From Dyadobacter sp. CY356 (GTDB lineage Bacteria > Bacteroidota > Bacteroidia > Cytophagales > Spirosomataceae): a stretch of DNA of 64,000 bases. Below are positions 35,140-44,428 of this stretch, one piece after another. The translations under genes and the position numbers were made by a program. The DNA lies in NCBI RefSeq assembly GCF_021440195.1, contig NZ_JAJTSZ010000006.1, positions 434,001 through 498,000 of the forward strand, read 5' to 3'. The notes beneath the pieces were generated by a model. The model ran no database searches and was not told where the DNA came from. It saw only the letters and a list, made by a program, of their open reading frames with translations. Every line of letters starts with the position of its first letter. Positions within the stretch are counted from its first letter, which is position 1.

Positions 35140-37629
35140 ATGATAAGATACATTTACGGTCTTATATTATCTTTTGTAATACTTCATGCAAATGCCCAAA
35201 ACAAAACGCCGGAACAATTTCTGGGGCACCCGCTGGGCAGCAAATTCTCCTTCCACTATCAGGTTCTCGATTATTTCAAGACCATCGCCGCTCAAAATCC
35301 CGGTCAGGTTAAAGCTATACAATATGGCAGTACCAATGAAGGCAGGCCGCTGATGGTTTTTATCGTCGCCTCACCTGAAAACTTTCCACGCCTGGAAGAA
35401 ATTCGTTTGGATCATATTAAAAGTACGAAAAATCAAACCGTAAAAACAGACAGCAAAACGCCGGCAATTGCCTGGCTGAGTTATAATGTTCATGGAAACG
35501 AAGCGGTATCTTCTGAGACTTCCATGAAAGTGATTTACGAACTGCTGAATAAGGACAACCGTTCGATGCAGGATGTTTTAAAAAATACGATAGTCATTCT
35601 TGATCCTTGTATTAATCCAGACGGTCGCGACCGTTATGTGCAATGGTATAACCGTGTTCAAAATGAAGTGCCGGATGTTACTCCATTTGCTTTGGAACAT
35701 AATGAACCATGGCCGGGTGGGAGATTTAACCATTATCTGTTTGACCTGAACCGTGACTGGGCCTGGCAAACACAAAAGGAAACACAGGAACGCATCGTTT
35801 TATATAACCAGTGGTTGCCGCATCTGCACGCCGATTTCCACGAAATGGGCCCGAACAGAAGTTATTACTTCCCTCCTGCCGCCAAACCTTTTCATCAGGA
35901 TATCACCAAATGGCAGCGTGAGTTCAATGAGATTCTGGGCGCAAATTGCCGGAAATATTTTGATCAGAACAACTGGACTTATTTTTCCAAAAAGGAATAT
36001 GATTTGTTCTATCCAAGTTATGGCGATACCTGGCCAACCTATAACGGAGCAATCGGGATGACATATGAGCAAGGTGGCGGAGGCCGCGCCGGGTTAGCCA
36101 TTGAACGCCCGGATGAAAATGATACGCTGACTTTGAAAAACAGAATAGAACACCATTATGTGACGAGTGTGGCGACTCTTGAAACTGTTTCTACCAATAA
36201 GGATAAAATGGTTTCTGAGTTTAATAGTTTTTACGAAAATGCAGTCCAAAAACCGATTGGCACATATAAGACTTATCTTATCAAAGCTCAGGGAAATGAG
36301 GAGCGCGTAAGGTCTTTTACCGAATGGCTTTCCAAACAAGGTTTTGAATATGGTATCGCCGGTAAAAATCTCGCCGTAAAAGGAACGGAACTGACTACGC
36401 TATCAGATCAAAATATAAAAATGGAAAGCAACGATCTTTTGATCAGCGCTTACCAGCCAAAATCCAATCTGCTTAAAATTCTTTTTGAAACAAAACCAGT
36501 TCTTGAAGATTCCATTACGTACGATATTACCAGCTGGGGAATTTCATATTTATACGGAATCAAGACTTTTGGCTTAAAAGAAAAATACGTTCCGGCAGCC
36601 TATCAACCTGAAAAAATTGAAAACAAAATTCCTGCTGCTTCACCTTATGCTTACCTCGCAAAATGGAACAGTGTCAATGACGCCGTTTTTCTTTCTGAAT
36701 TGTTGAAAAGAAAAATTCTGGTTCGTTCATCTAATATTCCTTTTGAAACAAATAAAATGACCTTCGAAGCCGGGACTTTGATCATTACCAAAAAAGGAAA
36801 TTATGTGAACAATTTTGATAGTCTGGTAACCGAGTTGGCTACAAAACATTTTGTCAAACTTGTTCCCGTGGCAACAGGCGGCGTAACAGCGGGAGCCAGT
36901 TTTGGCTCGGACGAAGTGGTCACCATTCGGCCGCCAAAAATTGTAACAATAGTTGGAGACGGCATTTCACCTACGGCTGTAGGTGCAGTATGGCATTATT
37001 TTGAACAACAAATAAAATATCCGCTGACATTGATTTCACAGGAAAAACTTTCTCAACTTCCTTTTGATCAGGTTGATGTTTTGATTTTACCAAGTGGAAA
37101 TTATGCCAATATTCTAAATGACAAATTACTGGCCACTTTGCAGGACTGGGTAAAAAAAGGCGGCAGACTTATTGTTATGGAAAACGCAAATGATGCATTT
37201 TTGAACAAACCAGGATTTGACCTTACCAAAAAAGTAACAAGCCATAAAAAAGACCTGGATACTTTTAAAAAGTTTGGAGAACAGGAAAGAGAGGAAGCTA
37301 GCACGACATCTCCGGGCAGCATGTTCCAGGTAACGCTTGACGCTACACATCCGCTTTCGTTTGGTTGCAGCAAGGATTATTTCACCATTGTAAGGAATGC
37401 CTACAATATGGATTACCTGACAGACGGCTGGAATGTTGGTTACCTTACAGACACGGCTTACAAAGCCGGTTTTGTAGGAAACAAGGCAACCGAAAAACTA
37501 AAAAATACTTTGATCATGGGCGTTCAGCAGATGGGACAGGGAAAAATCACATATCTGATGGATGATCCTCTTTTCCGTGGAATGCTTTACAATGGCAAAA
37601 TACTTTTTAGTAATGCAGTTTTCAGATAA
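35140..37629 (+). CDS. Secreted M14-family zinc carboxypeptidase
   Basis: An exported peptidase of 829 residues with a signal peptide (about 1-19). The zinc ligands are H118 and E121 in YNVHGNEAVSSE, and the third histidine is in HADFHEMGPNRSYYFPP near 233. The catalytic glutamate is probably in MTYEQGGGGRAG near 313. The C-terminal third (from about 595) resembles a class I glutamine amidotransferase-like/DJ-1 fold (DVLILPSGNYANIL, VKKGGRLIVMENAND), as in many large Bacteroidota M14 proteins. It likely degrades peptides in the periplasm or outside the cell. A TAAATTTG -7 box lies at 35100-35107. Confidence 0.88.
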   Translation: MIRYIYGLILSFVILHANAQNKTPEQFLGHPLGSKFSFHYQVLDYFKTIAAQNPGQVKAIQYGSTNEGRPLMVFIVASPENFPRLEEIRLDHIKSTKNQTVKTDSKTPAIAWLSYNVHGNEAVSSETSMKVIYELLNKDNRSMQDVLKNTIVILDPCINPDGRDRYVQWYNRVQNEVPDVTPFALEHNEPWPGGRFNHYLFDLNRDWAWQTQKETQERIVLYNQWLPHLHADFHEMGPNRSYYFPPAAKPFHQDITKWQREFNEILGANCRKYFDQNNWTYFSKKEYDLFYPSYGDTWPTYNGAIGMTYEQGGGGRAGLAIERPDENDTLTLKNRIEHHYVTSVATLETVSTNKDKMVSEFNSFYENAVQKPIGTYKTYLIKAQGNEERVRSFTEWLSKQGFEYGIAGKNLAVKGTELTTLSDQNIKMESNDLLISAYQPKSNLLKILFETKPVLEDSITYDITSWGISYLYGIKTFGLKEKYVPAAYQPEKIENKIPAASPYAYLAKWNSVNDAVFLSELLKRKILVRSSNIPFETNKMTFEAGTLIITKKGNYVNNFDSLVTELATKHFVKLVPVATGGVTAGASFGSDEVVTIRPPKIVTIVGDGISPTAVGAVWHYFEQQIKYPLTLISQEKLSQLPFDQVDVLILPSGNYANILNDKLLATLQDWVKKGGRLIVMENANDAFLNKPGFDLTKKVTSHKKDLDTFKKFGEQEREEASTTSPGSMFQVTLDATHPLSFGCSKDYFTIVRNAYNMDYLTDGWNVGYLTDTAYKAGFVGNKATEKLKNTLIMGVQQMGQGKITYLMDDPLFRGMLYNGKILFSNAVFR

Positions 37630-37635
37630 TCGGAT

Positions 37636-38052
37636 TTATAAAAAATATCTAAGCGCAAGTTCATAACCTTTTAAGCCTAAACCGGTTACCAGTCCCTTGC
37701 AGCGATCTGTCAGATAACTGTGATGACGATAAGGCTCACGGGTGTAAACGTTTGAAATATGAACTTCAACGGCCGGCGTAGTAACCGCAGAAAGTGCGTC
37801 GGCCAGGGCGATTGAAGTATGAGAATAACCACCTGCGTTCACAATAATACCGTCGAAAGTAAAACCTACTTCATGGATCTTATCAATTAAATCGCCTTCA
37901 TGATTGGACTGATAATAATGAAGCTGCGTTTTGGGAAACTCGTTTTTTAAACCCTTAAAATAATCTTCGAACGACTGGTTTCCATATACCGTAGGCTCAC
38001 GTGTTCCTAAAAGATTGAGATTCGGACCGTTGAGAATTAAGATTTTTTTCAT
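37636..38052 (-). CDS. aroQ: Type II 3-dehydroquinate dehydratase
   Basis: Third step of the shikimate pathway. The 138-residue enzyme begins ILNGPNLNLLGTREPTVYG with the catalytic tyrosine. It contains VNAGGYSHTSIALADAL and EVHISNVYTREPYRHHSY, the substrate and lid motifs of the dodecameric type II enzyme. It is convergent with the peptidase gene (six bases apart) and divergent from xerD. Confidence 0.96.
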   Translation of the reverse strand: MKKILILNGPNLNLLGTREPTVYGNQSFEDYFKGLKNEFPKTQLHYYQSNHEGDLIDKIHEVGFTFDGIIVNAGGYSHTSIALADALSAVTTPAVEVHISNVYTREPYRHHSYLTDRCKGLVTGLGLKGYELALRYFL

Positions 38053-38101
38053 AAAAAAGATTCGGGCCTTACATTTATAAGATTAAACATCCAGTGAAAT
38101 T

Positions 38102-38998
38102 ATGTGGCAAAGCTACATCAAACATTTTAAAAACTACCTGCGCCTGGAAAGGTCATTTTCCGACAATTCGGTTCAGGCCTACGTTCGCGATGTAGAAAAA
38201 CTTGCTGAATATATCGAACTCGCCGCAATAAACGTATCTCCGGCTGAGACAAAAGAGGAACATCTTTTAGCTTTTTTAAAATATTTGTCAGAATTAGGAT
38301 TAACTGCACATTCCCAGGCCAGGATGCTTTCGGGTATTAAGGCATTTTATAAATATTTATTGCTCGAAAACGAGATTTCAGAAGATCCGACAGAATTAAT
38401 CGAAGCACCGCGTTTGCCAAGAAAACTTCCTGATGTTTTGTCTTATGATGAAATTGAGCAAATGCTCAACGCCATTGATCATTCCACGCCGGAAGGAACC
38501 AGAAACCGGGCAATTATAGAAGTTTTATACAGCTCAGGTCTACGTGTTTCCGAGCTGATCGGACTGCAATTAACCTTCTGCTATTTTGATATAGGCTTCA
38601 TCCGGATTTTAGGAAAAGGAGATAAAGTAAGACTTGTCCCGATTGGAAAAGAAGCTATAAAATATGTCGAACTATATCTGGAACATGTAAGAAAGGAAAT
38701 TGAAGTCAAAAAAGACAGCGAGGATATCGTTTTCCTGAATCGCCGCGGCGGACAACTTTCACGGGTGATGGTATTCCTGATCATCAAAGATGTTGCAGAA
38801 AAAGCGGGAATTGCAAAAAATGTTAGTCCGCATACCTTCCGCCATTCTTTTGCCACCCATTTAATTGAAGGCGGCGCCAGTTTACGAGCGGTCCAGGAAA
38901 TGCTCGGCCACGAATCCATCACCACAACAGAAATCTACACCCACCTGGACAGAGATTACCTAAGACAAATCATCACCGAATTCCACCCAAGATCTTAG
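38102..38998 (+). CDS. xerD: Tyrosine recombinase XerD-like
   Basis: A 298-residue site-specific recombinase that resolves chromosome dimers at dif. The N-terminal SAM-like domain (about 1-90) is followed by the catalytic domain with the full set: R148 (SSGLRVSEL), K172 (GKGDKVR), H244 and R247 (PHTFRHSFATH), H270 (LGHESITTT) and nucleophile Y279 (EIYTHLD). Length and the absence of adjacent mobile genes point to the housekeeping enzyme rather than an integrase. It is followed directly by a striking TGAC repeat. Confidence 0.92.
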   Translation: MWQSYIKHFKNYLRLERSFSDNSVQAYVRDVEKLAEYIELAAINVSPAETKEEHLLAFLKYLSELGLTAHSQARMLSGIKAFYKYLLLENEISEDPTELIEAPRLPRKLPDVLSYDEIEQMLNAIDHSTPEGTRNRAIIEVLYSSGLRVSELIGLQLTFCYFDIGFIRILGKGDKVRLVPIGKEAIKYVELYLEHVRKEIEVKKDSEDIVFLNRRGGQLSRVMVFLIIKDVAEKAGIAKNVSPHTFRHSFATHLIEGGASLRAVQEMLGHESITTTEIYTHLDRDYLRQIITEFHPRS

Positions 38999-39009
38999 TT
39001 GCCACAACA

Positions 39010-39106
39010 AATACTGACCATTTATGACAACCAATGACAAGCCCCTGACGATAATTGACAATTTCCTGACAACCCCTGACAACTTCCTGACCAAACCTGG
39101 CAACCC
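39010..39106. repeat. Helically spaced TGAC repeat after xerD
   Basis: TGAC occurs at 39015, 39025, 39035, 39046, 39056, 39067, 39077 and 39088, that is every 10 or 11 bases, with a degenerate ninth copy (CTGGC) near 39098. Most copies read TGACAA or TGACCA. Part of it can be described as a decayed 21-base tandem unit. It fills the gap between xerD and the small membrane protein gene. Confidence 0.75.
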
Positions 39107-39309
39107 TATTTCACCTCCTTCAAAAGCGAATCAATCCCCAGCGTATCCTTTTCAGGAAGTGCGCCTGGCAATGCACGTTCCAATTGCTTCGGTTTGTTCC
39201 AGGGAGCCGTAGTCCGGCTCGACATATCGTAGGAAATGTAAATGAAGAGTGCCACAAAAAGGATAAATACGGTGATAAAGATCCGACGGTTACGATTTGG
39301 AGTTTCCAT
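39106..39309 (-). CDS. Small single-pass membrane protein
   Basis: A 67-residue protein from the ATG at 39307-39309, whose A is shared with the stop of the upstream SixA-like gene (TAATG). It has one membrane segment (about 10-27) after a basic start (NRNRR), so the N-terminus is probably inside. The C-terminal part outside contains SSRTTAPWNKPKQ. No named family is recognised. The tight coupling to the phosphatase gene suggests a joint function. Confidence 0.65.
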   Translation of the reverse strand: METPNRNRRIFITVFILFVALFIYISYDMSSRTTAPWNKPKQLERALPGALPEKDTLGIDSLLKEVK

Positions 39310-39818
39310 TACTGAATTGAGTCCCGCAGTTGTTTGGGAGATTGATACAAAATAAAAGTCCCGGTTTTGGCAGAAACTTCCGCCCATTCCAGATTATCAA
39401 ATTCAATGATTACAAGACTGCCCTTTGACATAGAATCCAGATCCGCGCCAGACAGATACTCAGCAAAATAGGTTATATCCGGATTATGCCCGAACAAGGC
39501 AACCACTTCACTTTCCGCAGGTATTGCATTCACCACAGCCAGATAACCACGTGCACCTCCATCATATAAAACATCTTCCAACACAATATCCGAAGCCTGA
39601 AAATGCAGCTGGTCACCCATGATCACCGCCGTTTGTGCGGCACGTGCGGCGCGACTTGAAATAAAACGGTCAGGAAATATATTTTTTGAAGCGAGCCATC
39701 TGCCCATGGCAGAAGAATCTGTTTTGCCTTTACCAACCAATTCGCGTTCAAAATCCCGGACCATCAGTTTCTGGTCTTCGGCAGCACCATGGCGCACAAG
39801 TATAAGTGTTCTTTTCAT
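39309..39818 (-). CDS. sixA: SixA-like phosphohistidine phosphatase
   Basis: A histidine-phosphatase-superfamily protein of 169 residues. The RHG motif is LILVRHGAAED at the N-terminus, with the second arginine in FISSRAARAAQTA and the late histidine in VALFGHNPDIT. In E. coli SixA removes phosphate from histidines of phosphotransfer proteins, but this superfamily is broad and the substrate here is not known. Its stop codon shares one base with the start of the small membrane protein gene. Confidence 0.82.
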   Translation of the reverse strand: MKRTLILVRHGAAEDQKLMVRDFERELVGKGKTDSSAMGRWLASKNIFPDRFISSRAARAAQTAVIMGDQLHFQASDIVLEDVLYDGGARGYLAVVNAIPAESEVVALFGHNPDITYFAEYLSGADLDSMSKGSLVIIEFDNLEWAEVSAKTGTFILYQSPKQLRDSIQ

Positions 39819-39947
39819 TGCTATAATTTGTACAAAAATAATGAATCTGATCGAGCCAATCCGAGGATTTGCAAGGAAATAAAAAAGAAAGAATTAGCTA
39901 CATGAAAATATAACCATTCATTTCACTAAAATTGCCTTCGGACATTA

Positions 39948-39985
39948 TTTGTTAACCTACCTGGCACAATAAATAGTTAATTTTG
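39948..39985 (+). promoter_or_regulatory. Possible promoter of sppA
   Basis: TTTG at 39948-39951 and TAATTTTG at 39978-39985 resemble the consensus, but the spacer of 26 bases is longer than usual. Confidence 0.35.
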
Positions 39986-40031
39986 TTAATTGAATATCTG
40001 AAAAACTCAAAATCTTTGCTATATATCCATT

Positions 40032-41798
40032 ATGTTACAATTCTTTAAATACGTTTTTGCAACCCTGGTCGGTATTCTGGTCTTCTTTATACTGTCGTTT
40101 TTCATTCTCATTGGCATAGGTTCTAAGCTTTCGTCGGAGGAGAAAGTTGTTGTTGAAGATAAATCGGTTTTAAAACTCGACCTCAATAAACCCATCGCAG
40201 AAGTTGGCGTTGAAAATCCATTGTCAGAACTTGGCGGTCCTTTTTCCGGAAACGAAAATGTTACGGGTTTGAAAGACATTAAAGATGCTTTGAAAAATGC
40301 ACAGAAGGATGACAAAATCAAAGGGATTTATCTGAAAGCAGAAAATCCACAAGCTGGATGGGCGACTTTGGAAGAAATAAGAAACCAGCTTCTGGAATTC
40401 AAAAAATCTAAAAAGTTTGTCGTTGCCTACGGTGAGTCATTCACAGAAAAAGGATATTATCTGGCTTCCTTGTCAGATAAAATATATTTGAACCCGGCTG
40501 GCGACATGGAATGGAACGGGATGTCGGCTGAATATAGTTTTTACAAAGGAACATTTGACAAACTGGATATCAAACCTGAAATATTCCGGGTTGGGTCTTT
40601 CAAAAGCGCGATCGAGCCTTTTATTCGTGAGAATATGAGTGATTCAAGTAAAAAACAATCAGCAGAACTGATCGGTGCGATTTATGGTAATTTCCTGACC
40701 AACATTTCCAAATCCCGTGGTATAGCAGTTCCTGTATTAAAAGGTTATGCTGATTCACTTTCGATTGATAATCCTAAGGCGGCTTTGGCAAACAAACTGG
40801 TAACAAATTTAGGATATTGGGATGAATTTGAAACCAGTATCAAAAAAGAACTGAGTATCGAAGAGAAGAAAAATATCTCTTACATAGGAGTTGATAAATA
40901 TATAAAATCAGACGTAACACCGGAAGATGGTGATTATAACAACCGTGTTGCCGTTATTGTAGCAGAAGGTGAAATCAATTCCGGAGAAGGAAGCGATGAA
41001 TCTATCGGATCGGATGATTTTATCAAGGAATTGAAAAAAGCACGTGATAACGACAAGATTAAGGCAATCGTGCTTCGTATCAATTCTCCGGGCGGAAGCG
41101 CACTTGCTTCGGATGTGATGTGGAGAGAAATTCAGGTTACATCGAAAAAGAAACCAATCATTGCATCCATGTCGGATGTTGCTGCTTCGGGAGGATACTA
41201 TATGGCAATGGGTTGTGATAAAATTGTGGCCCAACCTAATACGATCACCGGTTCTATTGGAATTTTTGGTTTGATATTCAATGTAAAAGATTTTATGAAT
41301 AACAAGCTGGGTGTAACTTTTGATGCTGTTAAAACAAGTGAACACGCCGATTGGCCAACGGCAACCCGCGACATGACGGAATTTGAGAAATCGATGATCC
41401 AGAAAAATGTCAATGAAGGTTATGCCAATTTCACTTCAAAAGCAGCAGCCGGCAGAAAAATGCCTGTTGAAAGATTGAGAAGCCTGGCACAAGGACGTGT
41501 CTGGTCCGGAACCGAAGCAAAAGCAAATGGACTTGTTGATGTTTTAGGCGGAATCGACGATGCAATCGTCATCGCTGCAAAAGCTGCAAAATTGAGCGAG
41601 GGCGATTACCGCGTTCGTTATTTTCCTGAAAAGAAAAAGCCGTTTGAAGAATTGCTGGGTAAAATGATGGGAGGCTCAGAAGATAAAGTACTGGACAGAA
41701 ATCTGGGTGAATTGTCTACTTATGTGAAGATGTATAAAAAACTGATGAACATGGGCGGAATGCAAACCAGATTACCTTACGAATTGATAATCAGATAA
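40032..41798 (+). CDS. sppA: Signal peptide peptidase, long form
   Basis: A 588-residue inner-membrane serine protease with a serine-lysine dyad that clears cleaved signal peptides in the periplasm. One N-terminal membrane segment (about 8-30) anchors two tandem ClpP-like domains. The lysine is K191 in VGSFKSAIEPF of the first domain; the serine is S386 in SDVAASGGYYMAMG of the second, following RINSPGGSALASD. This is the long (67 kDa) arrangement as in E. coli SppA. A strong terminator follows. Confidence 0.94.
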   Translation: MLQFFKYVFATLVGILVFFILSFFILIGIGSKLSSEEKVVVEDKSVLKLDLNKPIAEVGVENPLSELGGPFSGNENVTGLKDIKDALKNAQKDDKIKGIYLKAENPQAGWATLEEIRNQLLEFKKSKKFVVAYGESFTEKGYYLASLSDKIYLNPAGDMEWNGMSAEYSFYKGTFDKLDIKPEIFRVGSFKSAIEPFIRENMSDSSKKQSAELIGAIYGNFLTNISKSRGIAVPVLKGYADSLSIDNPKAALANKLVTNLGYWDEFETSIKKELSIEEKKNISYIGVDKYIKSDVTPEDGDYNNRVAVIVAEGEINSGEGSDESIGSDDFIKELKKARDNDKIKAIVLRINSPGGSALASDVMWREIQVTSKKKPIIASMSDVAASGGYYMAMGCDKIVAQPNTITGSIGIFGLIFNVKDFMNNKLGVTFDAVKTSEHADWPTATRDMTEFEKSMIQKNVNEGYANFTSKAAAGRKMPVERLRSLAQGRVWSGTEAKANGLVDVLGGIDDAIVIAAKAAKLSEGDYRVRYFPEKKKPFEELLGKMMGGSEDKVLDRNLGELSTYVKMYKKLMNMGGMQTRLPYELIIR

Positions 41799-41820
41799 TT
41801 TAGTAATAAATAAAAGGACA

Positions 41821-41860
41821 AGAAAATCCCTGATCGAAGTTTCGGTCAGGGATTTTCTAT
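41821..41860. terminator. Terminator between sppA and the YihY gene
   Basis: AGAAAATCCCTGA and TCAGGGATTTTCT form a 13-base perfect stem around a 12-base loop, able to serve both convergent genes. Confidence 0.85.
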
Positions 41861-41912
41861 TATATACATCGAATATTTATTCGTGAAAATTCGTGTATTC
41901 GTGGCAAAATGT

Positions 41913-42830
41913 TTAAACCGCCTTCCCGGTTTCCTCGTCAATTTCTTTTCTTATAACCAAAACGGCATGTTGATTTGGTGCAATCCCGACACCATCCAGT
42001 TTGGCATAAACCTTGGTAAATTCAGCACCAAAATAAAGAATGATTGAAGAATAATAAACCCAGGTAAGCAGGATGACAATGGAAGCGGAAGTACCGTAAG
42101 TTGCACCCAAATCTGCTTTACCAATATAAAAAGTTATTACAAATTTACCAACCAAAAACAGAACAGCTGTAAACCCTGCTCCAACAAGACACTCTTTCCA
42201 GCGTAGGAATCCGTCAGGAAGCACCTTGAATATCACAGCAAAAAGTGCTGTAATAATGGCAAGCACAACAGCCAGATTTACGATGTAAAACAATATAACC
42301 GATGCTTCAGAGAAGTATTGCTGCAATCTGGAACTTAAAAGATCAACCATCGCATTAACACCCAAAGATACCAACAACAAAAATCCGAGTGTCAGAATAA
42401 TAGAAAACGAAAGCAGCCGGTTTTTCAGATACTGTAACCAACCCTTTTTTGGTTTTGATTTAATCGACCATATATAATTGATTGAATCCTGAATTTCAGC
42501 AAAAACCCCGGTCGCACCAATCAGTAAGGTACCAACTCCAATAGCGGCAGCAACACCTGATTTATTTGAAACCTGTGCATTTTTCAGAATTTCCTGCAAC
42601 TGCGCCGCGGCATTATCACCAACCAATCCCCGGATCTGATCAAACAATTCTCCCTGAATTGCGTCCCTTCCAAAAAATATACTTAGCACCGAAATGATGA
42701 CCAGAAGCATGGGTGCAAGTGAAAAAACGGTATAATAAGACAAAGCAGCACTCAGTTTGAGTCCATTGTCGTTCATAAATTCATTAAAACTATCGGATAA
42801 TAGTGTGAAGGCAAATTTGATTTGTTTCAT
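41913..42830 (-). CDS. YihY/BrkB family membrane protein
   Basis: A 305-residue inner-membrane protein with about six membrane segments. It shows the family pattern ALSYYTVFSLAPMLLVIISV near the N-terminus, GATGVFAEIQDSINYIW in the middle, and LTWVYYSSIILYFGAEFTKVYA near the end. Once called ribonuclease BN in error, the family is of uncertain function, possibly transport. It stands alone between two terminators. Confidence 0.9.
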   Translation of the reverse strand: MKQIKFAFTLLSDSFNEFMNDNGLKLSAALSYYTVFSLAPMLLVIISVLSIFFGRDAIQGELFDQIRGLVGDNAAAQLQEILKNAQVSNKSGVAAAIGVGTLLIGATGVFAEIQDSINYIWSIKSKPKKGWLQYLKNRLLSFSIILTLGFLLLVSLGVNAMVDLLSSRLQQYFSEASVILFYIVNLAVVLAIITALFAVIFKVLPDGFLRWKECLVGAGFTAVLFLVGKFVITFYIGKADLGATYGTSASIVILLTWVYYSSIILYFGAEFTKVYAKLDGVGIAPNQHAVLVIRKEIDEETGKAV

Positions 42831-42943
42831 AGGAGGTCTGTTTTAATTAATACTGCGTGTGTTTTGGATGCGAATATAATCATGCCAATAGATCTAATGA
42901 TATAATAAGAAAGAGTTAAATTTATTTTGACAAGATTCAAAAC

Positions 42944-42976
42944 AAAGAAGTCAACACCAGGTGCTGACTTCTTTTA
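42944..42976 (-). terminator. Terminator after the nucleoside transporter gene
   Basis: AAAGAAGTC and GACTTCTTT form a nine-base stem around a 13-base loop. It lies just beyond the transporter stop and also upstream of the YihY gene. Confidence 0.7.
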
Positions 42977-43001
42977 TACATTCCAAAAAAGTTAATAACA
43001 A

Positions 43002-44240
43002 CTACAAAAGCAACCCAGCCAAAGTCGCTGACATATATGATGCGAGTGTTCCGCATATCAGTGCTTTAAAACCAAGACGCGCCAAATCTGCCCGGCGTGA
43101 AGGAGCCAACTCTCCAATACCTCCTACCTGGATCGCAATCGAGCTAAAATTGGCAAATCCGCAAAGTGCAAAACTTGTGATTACAATGGTTTTATGATCT
43201 AGTGTATCTTTCATTTTTACCATATCCAGGTAAGCAACAAATTCATTAATCACCATTTTGGTACCCATTAGAGAACCGGCTGCTTCAATATCTTTGGAAG
43301 GAACGCCCATGGCCCACGCAAAAACTGAAAATATTTTTCCTAAAACGAAATTAAAACTTAACTGCGGGAAGGAAAAAACACCTCCAATTAACCCCAGCAA
43401 ATAATCAAGTAGCGCCACAAGTGCGATAAAACCGATTAACATCGCAATAACATTAAACCCGACTTTTAATCCTTCACCCGCTCCTGCGGCGATAGCATCC
43501 AGCAAATTCGCATGTGATTTTTTGATTTCAAGTTTTACAGCGCCTTTGGTATTAGACTGTTCCGTTTCGGGAAATACAATTTTAGAGATTACCAAGGCGC
43601 CGGGAGCAGCCATTAAACTGGCCGCAATCAGATAAGGCGCGGGAACACCAAGAGAAATATAAACTGCCATTACGCCACCCGCTATACAGGCAAAACTTCC
43701 CGTCATGGAGGCCAGAAGTTCTGAATTTGTCATGTTTTTCAGGTAAGGTTTGATCATGATCTGAGCCTCAACCTGACCAACAAAAGTACTGGCAACATTG
43801 GAAACTGCTTCCGCCCCACTAACACCCATCAACCAGTATACGCCACGTGCCATGATGGAAACGATCCGCTGCATAATGCCCAAATGATAAAGCATATTGA
43901 CAAGAACAGCAACAAAAATGATCGTAGGAATTACCTTAAAAAAGAATACAAAATCATTTCCCGGCCCAAACGCCTTTTGCATCAGTTCGGGGCGAACGAG
44001 CGTACCAAACACGAAATCAGCACCTTTGTCTGAGAAAGAGAGTAATTTCTGAACTTTTGCACCTAACCACTGGAATATTGCCTGACCCGTATCGGTGCGA
44101 AGAATAAATACTGCAAGTCCAAACTGAATTGCCAGACCAACGCCAACCGTACGATAATTAATTGCTTTACGATTGTTTGACATTGCAAAAGCAATACCCA
44201 AAATCAATGCTATACCAAACAGACCAGTAAATCTTTCCAT
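43002..44240 (-). CDS. Concentrative nucleoside transporter (NupC/CNT family)
   Basis: A 412-residue sodium- or proton-coupled nucleoside importer of the inner membrane. It has the CNT arrangement: a first helix pair, a gate region around VGQVEAQIMIKPYLKNMTNSELLASMTGSFA, and a C-terminal core with INEFVAYLDM, TSFALCGFANFSSIAIQVGGIG and the final helix. Length is typical. It stands alone, 188 bases from the upstream gene, and its substrate range is not evident. Confidence 0.94.
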   Translation of the reverse strand: MERFTGLFGIALILGIAFAMSNNRKAINYRTVGVGLAIQFGLAVFILRTDTGQAIFQWLGAKVQKLLSFSDKGADFVFGTLVRPELMQKAFGPGNDFVFFFKVIPTIIFVAVLVNMLYHLGIMQRIVSIMARGVYWLMGVSGAEAVSNVASTFVGQVEAQIMIKPYLKNMTNSELLASMTGSFACIAGGVMAVYISLGVPAPYLIAASLMAAPGALVISKIVFPETEQSNTKGAVKLEIKKSHANLLDAIAAGAGEGLKVGFNVIAMLIGFIALVALLDYLLGLIGGVFSFPQLSFNFVLGKIFSVFAWAMGVPSKDIEAAGSLMGTKMVINEFVAYLDMVKMKDTLDHKTIVITSFALCGFANFSSIAIQVGGIGELAPSRRADLARLGFKALICGTLASYMSATLAGLLL

Positions 44241-44428
44241 GAAAATTATTTGTTACCCACAAAACCAAGATGCAAAATAACAAACAATTCTTATGTAAGT
44301 TACAGGTTATGCAAAATAAGATTTTGACCTTTTTCAGATCCCGGATTAACAATAAATTTTTCGCTTAATGTCTTATACTTTACCTGGAAGACATTATTGA
44401 AAATAAAAAACCCGGAAATAACCAGGTC

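Noticed and set aside
38102-38998. XerD gene as an element integrase
   Set aside because: No attachment site, cargo or tRNA next to it, and normal housekeeping length and motifs.
39024-39212. 62-codon frame starting MTTNDKPLTII
   Set aside because: Its repeated DNFLT-type residues come from the TGAC repeat, and it runs antisense to the small membrane protein gene.
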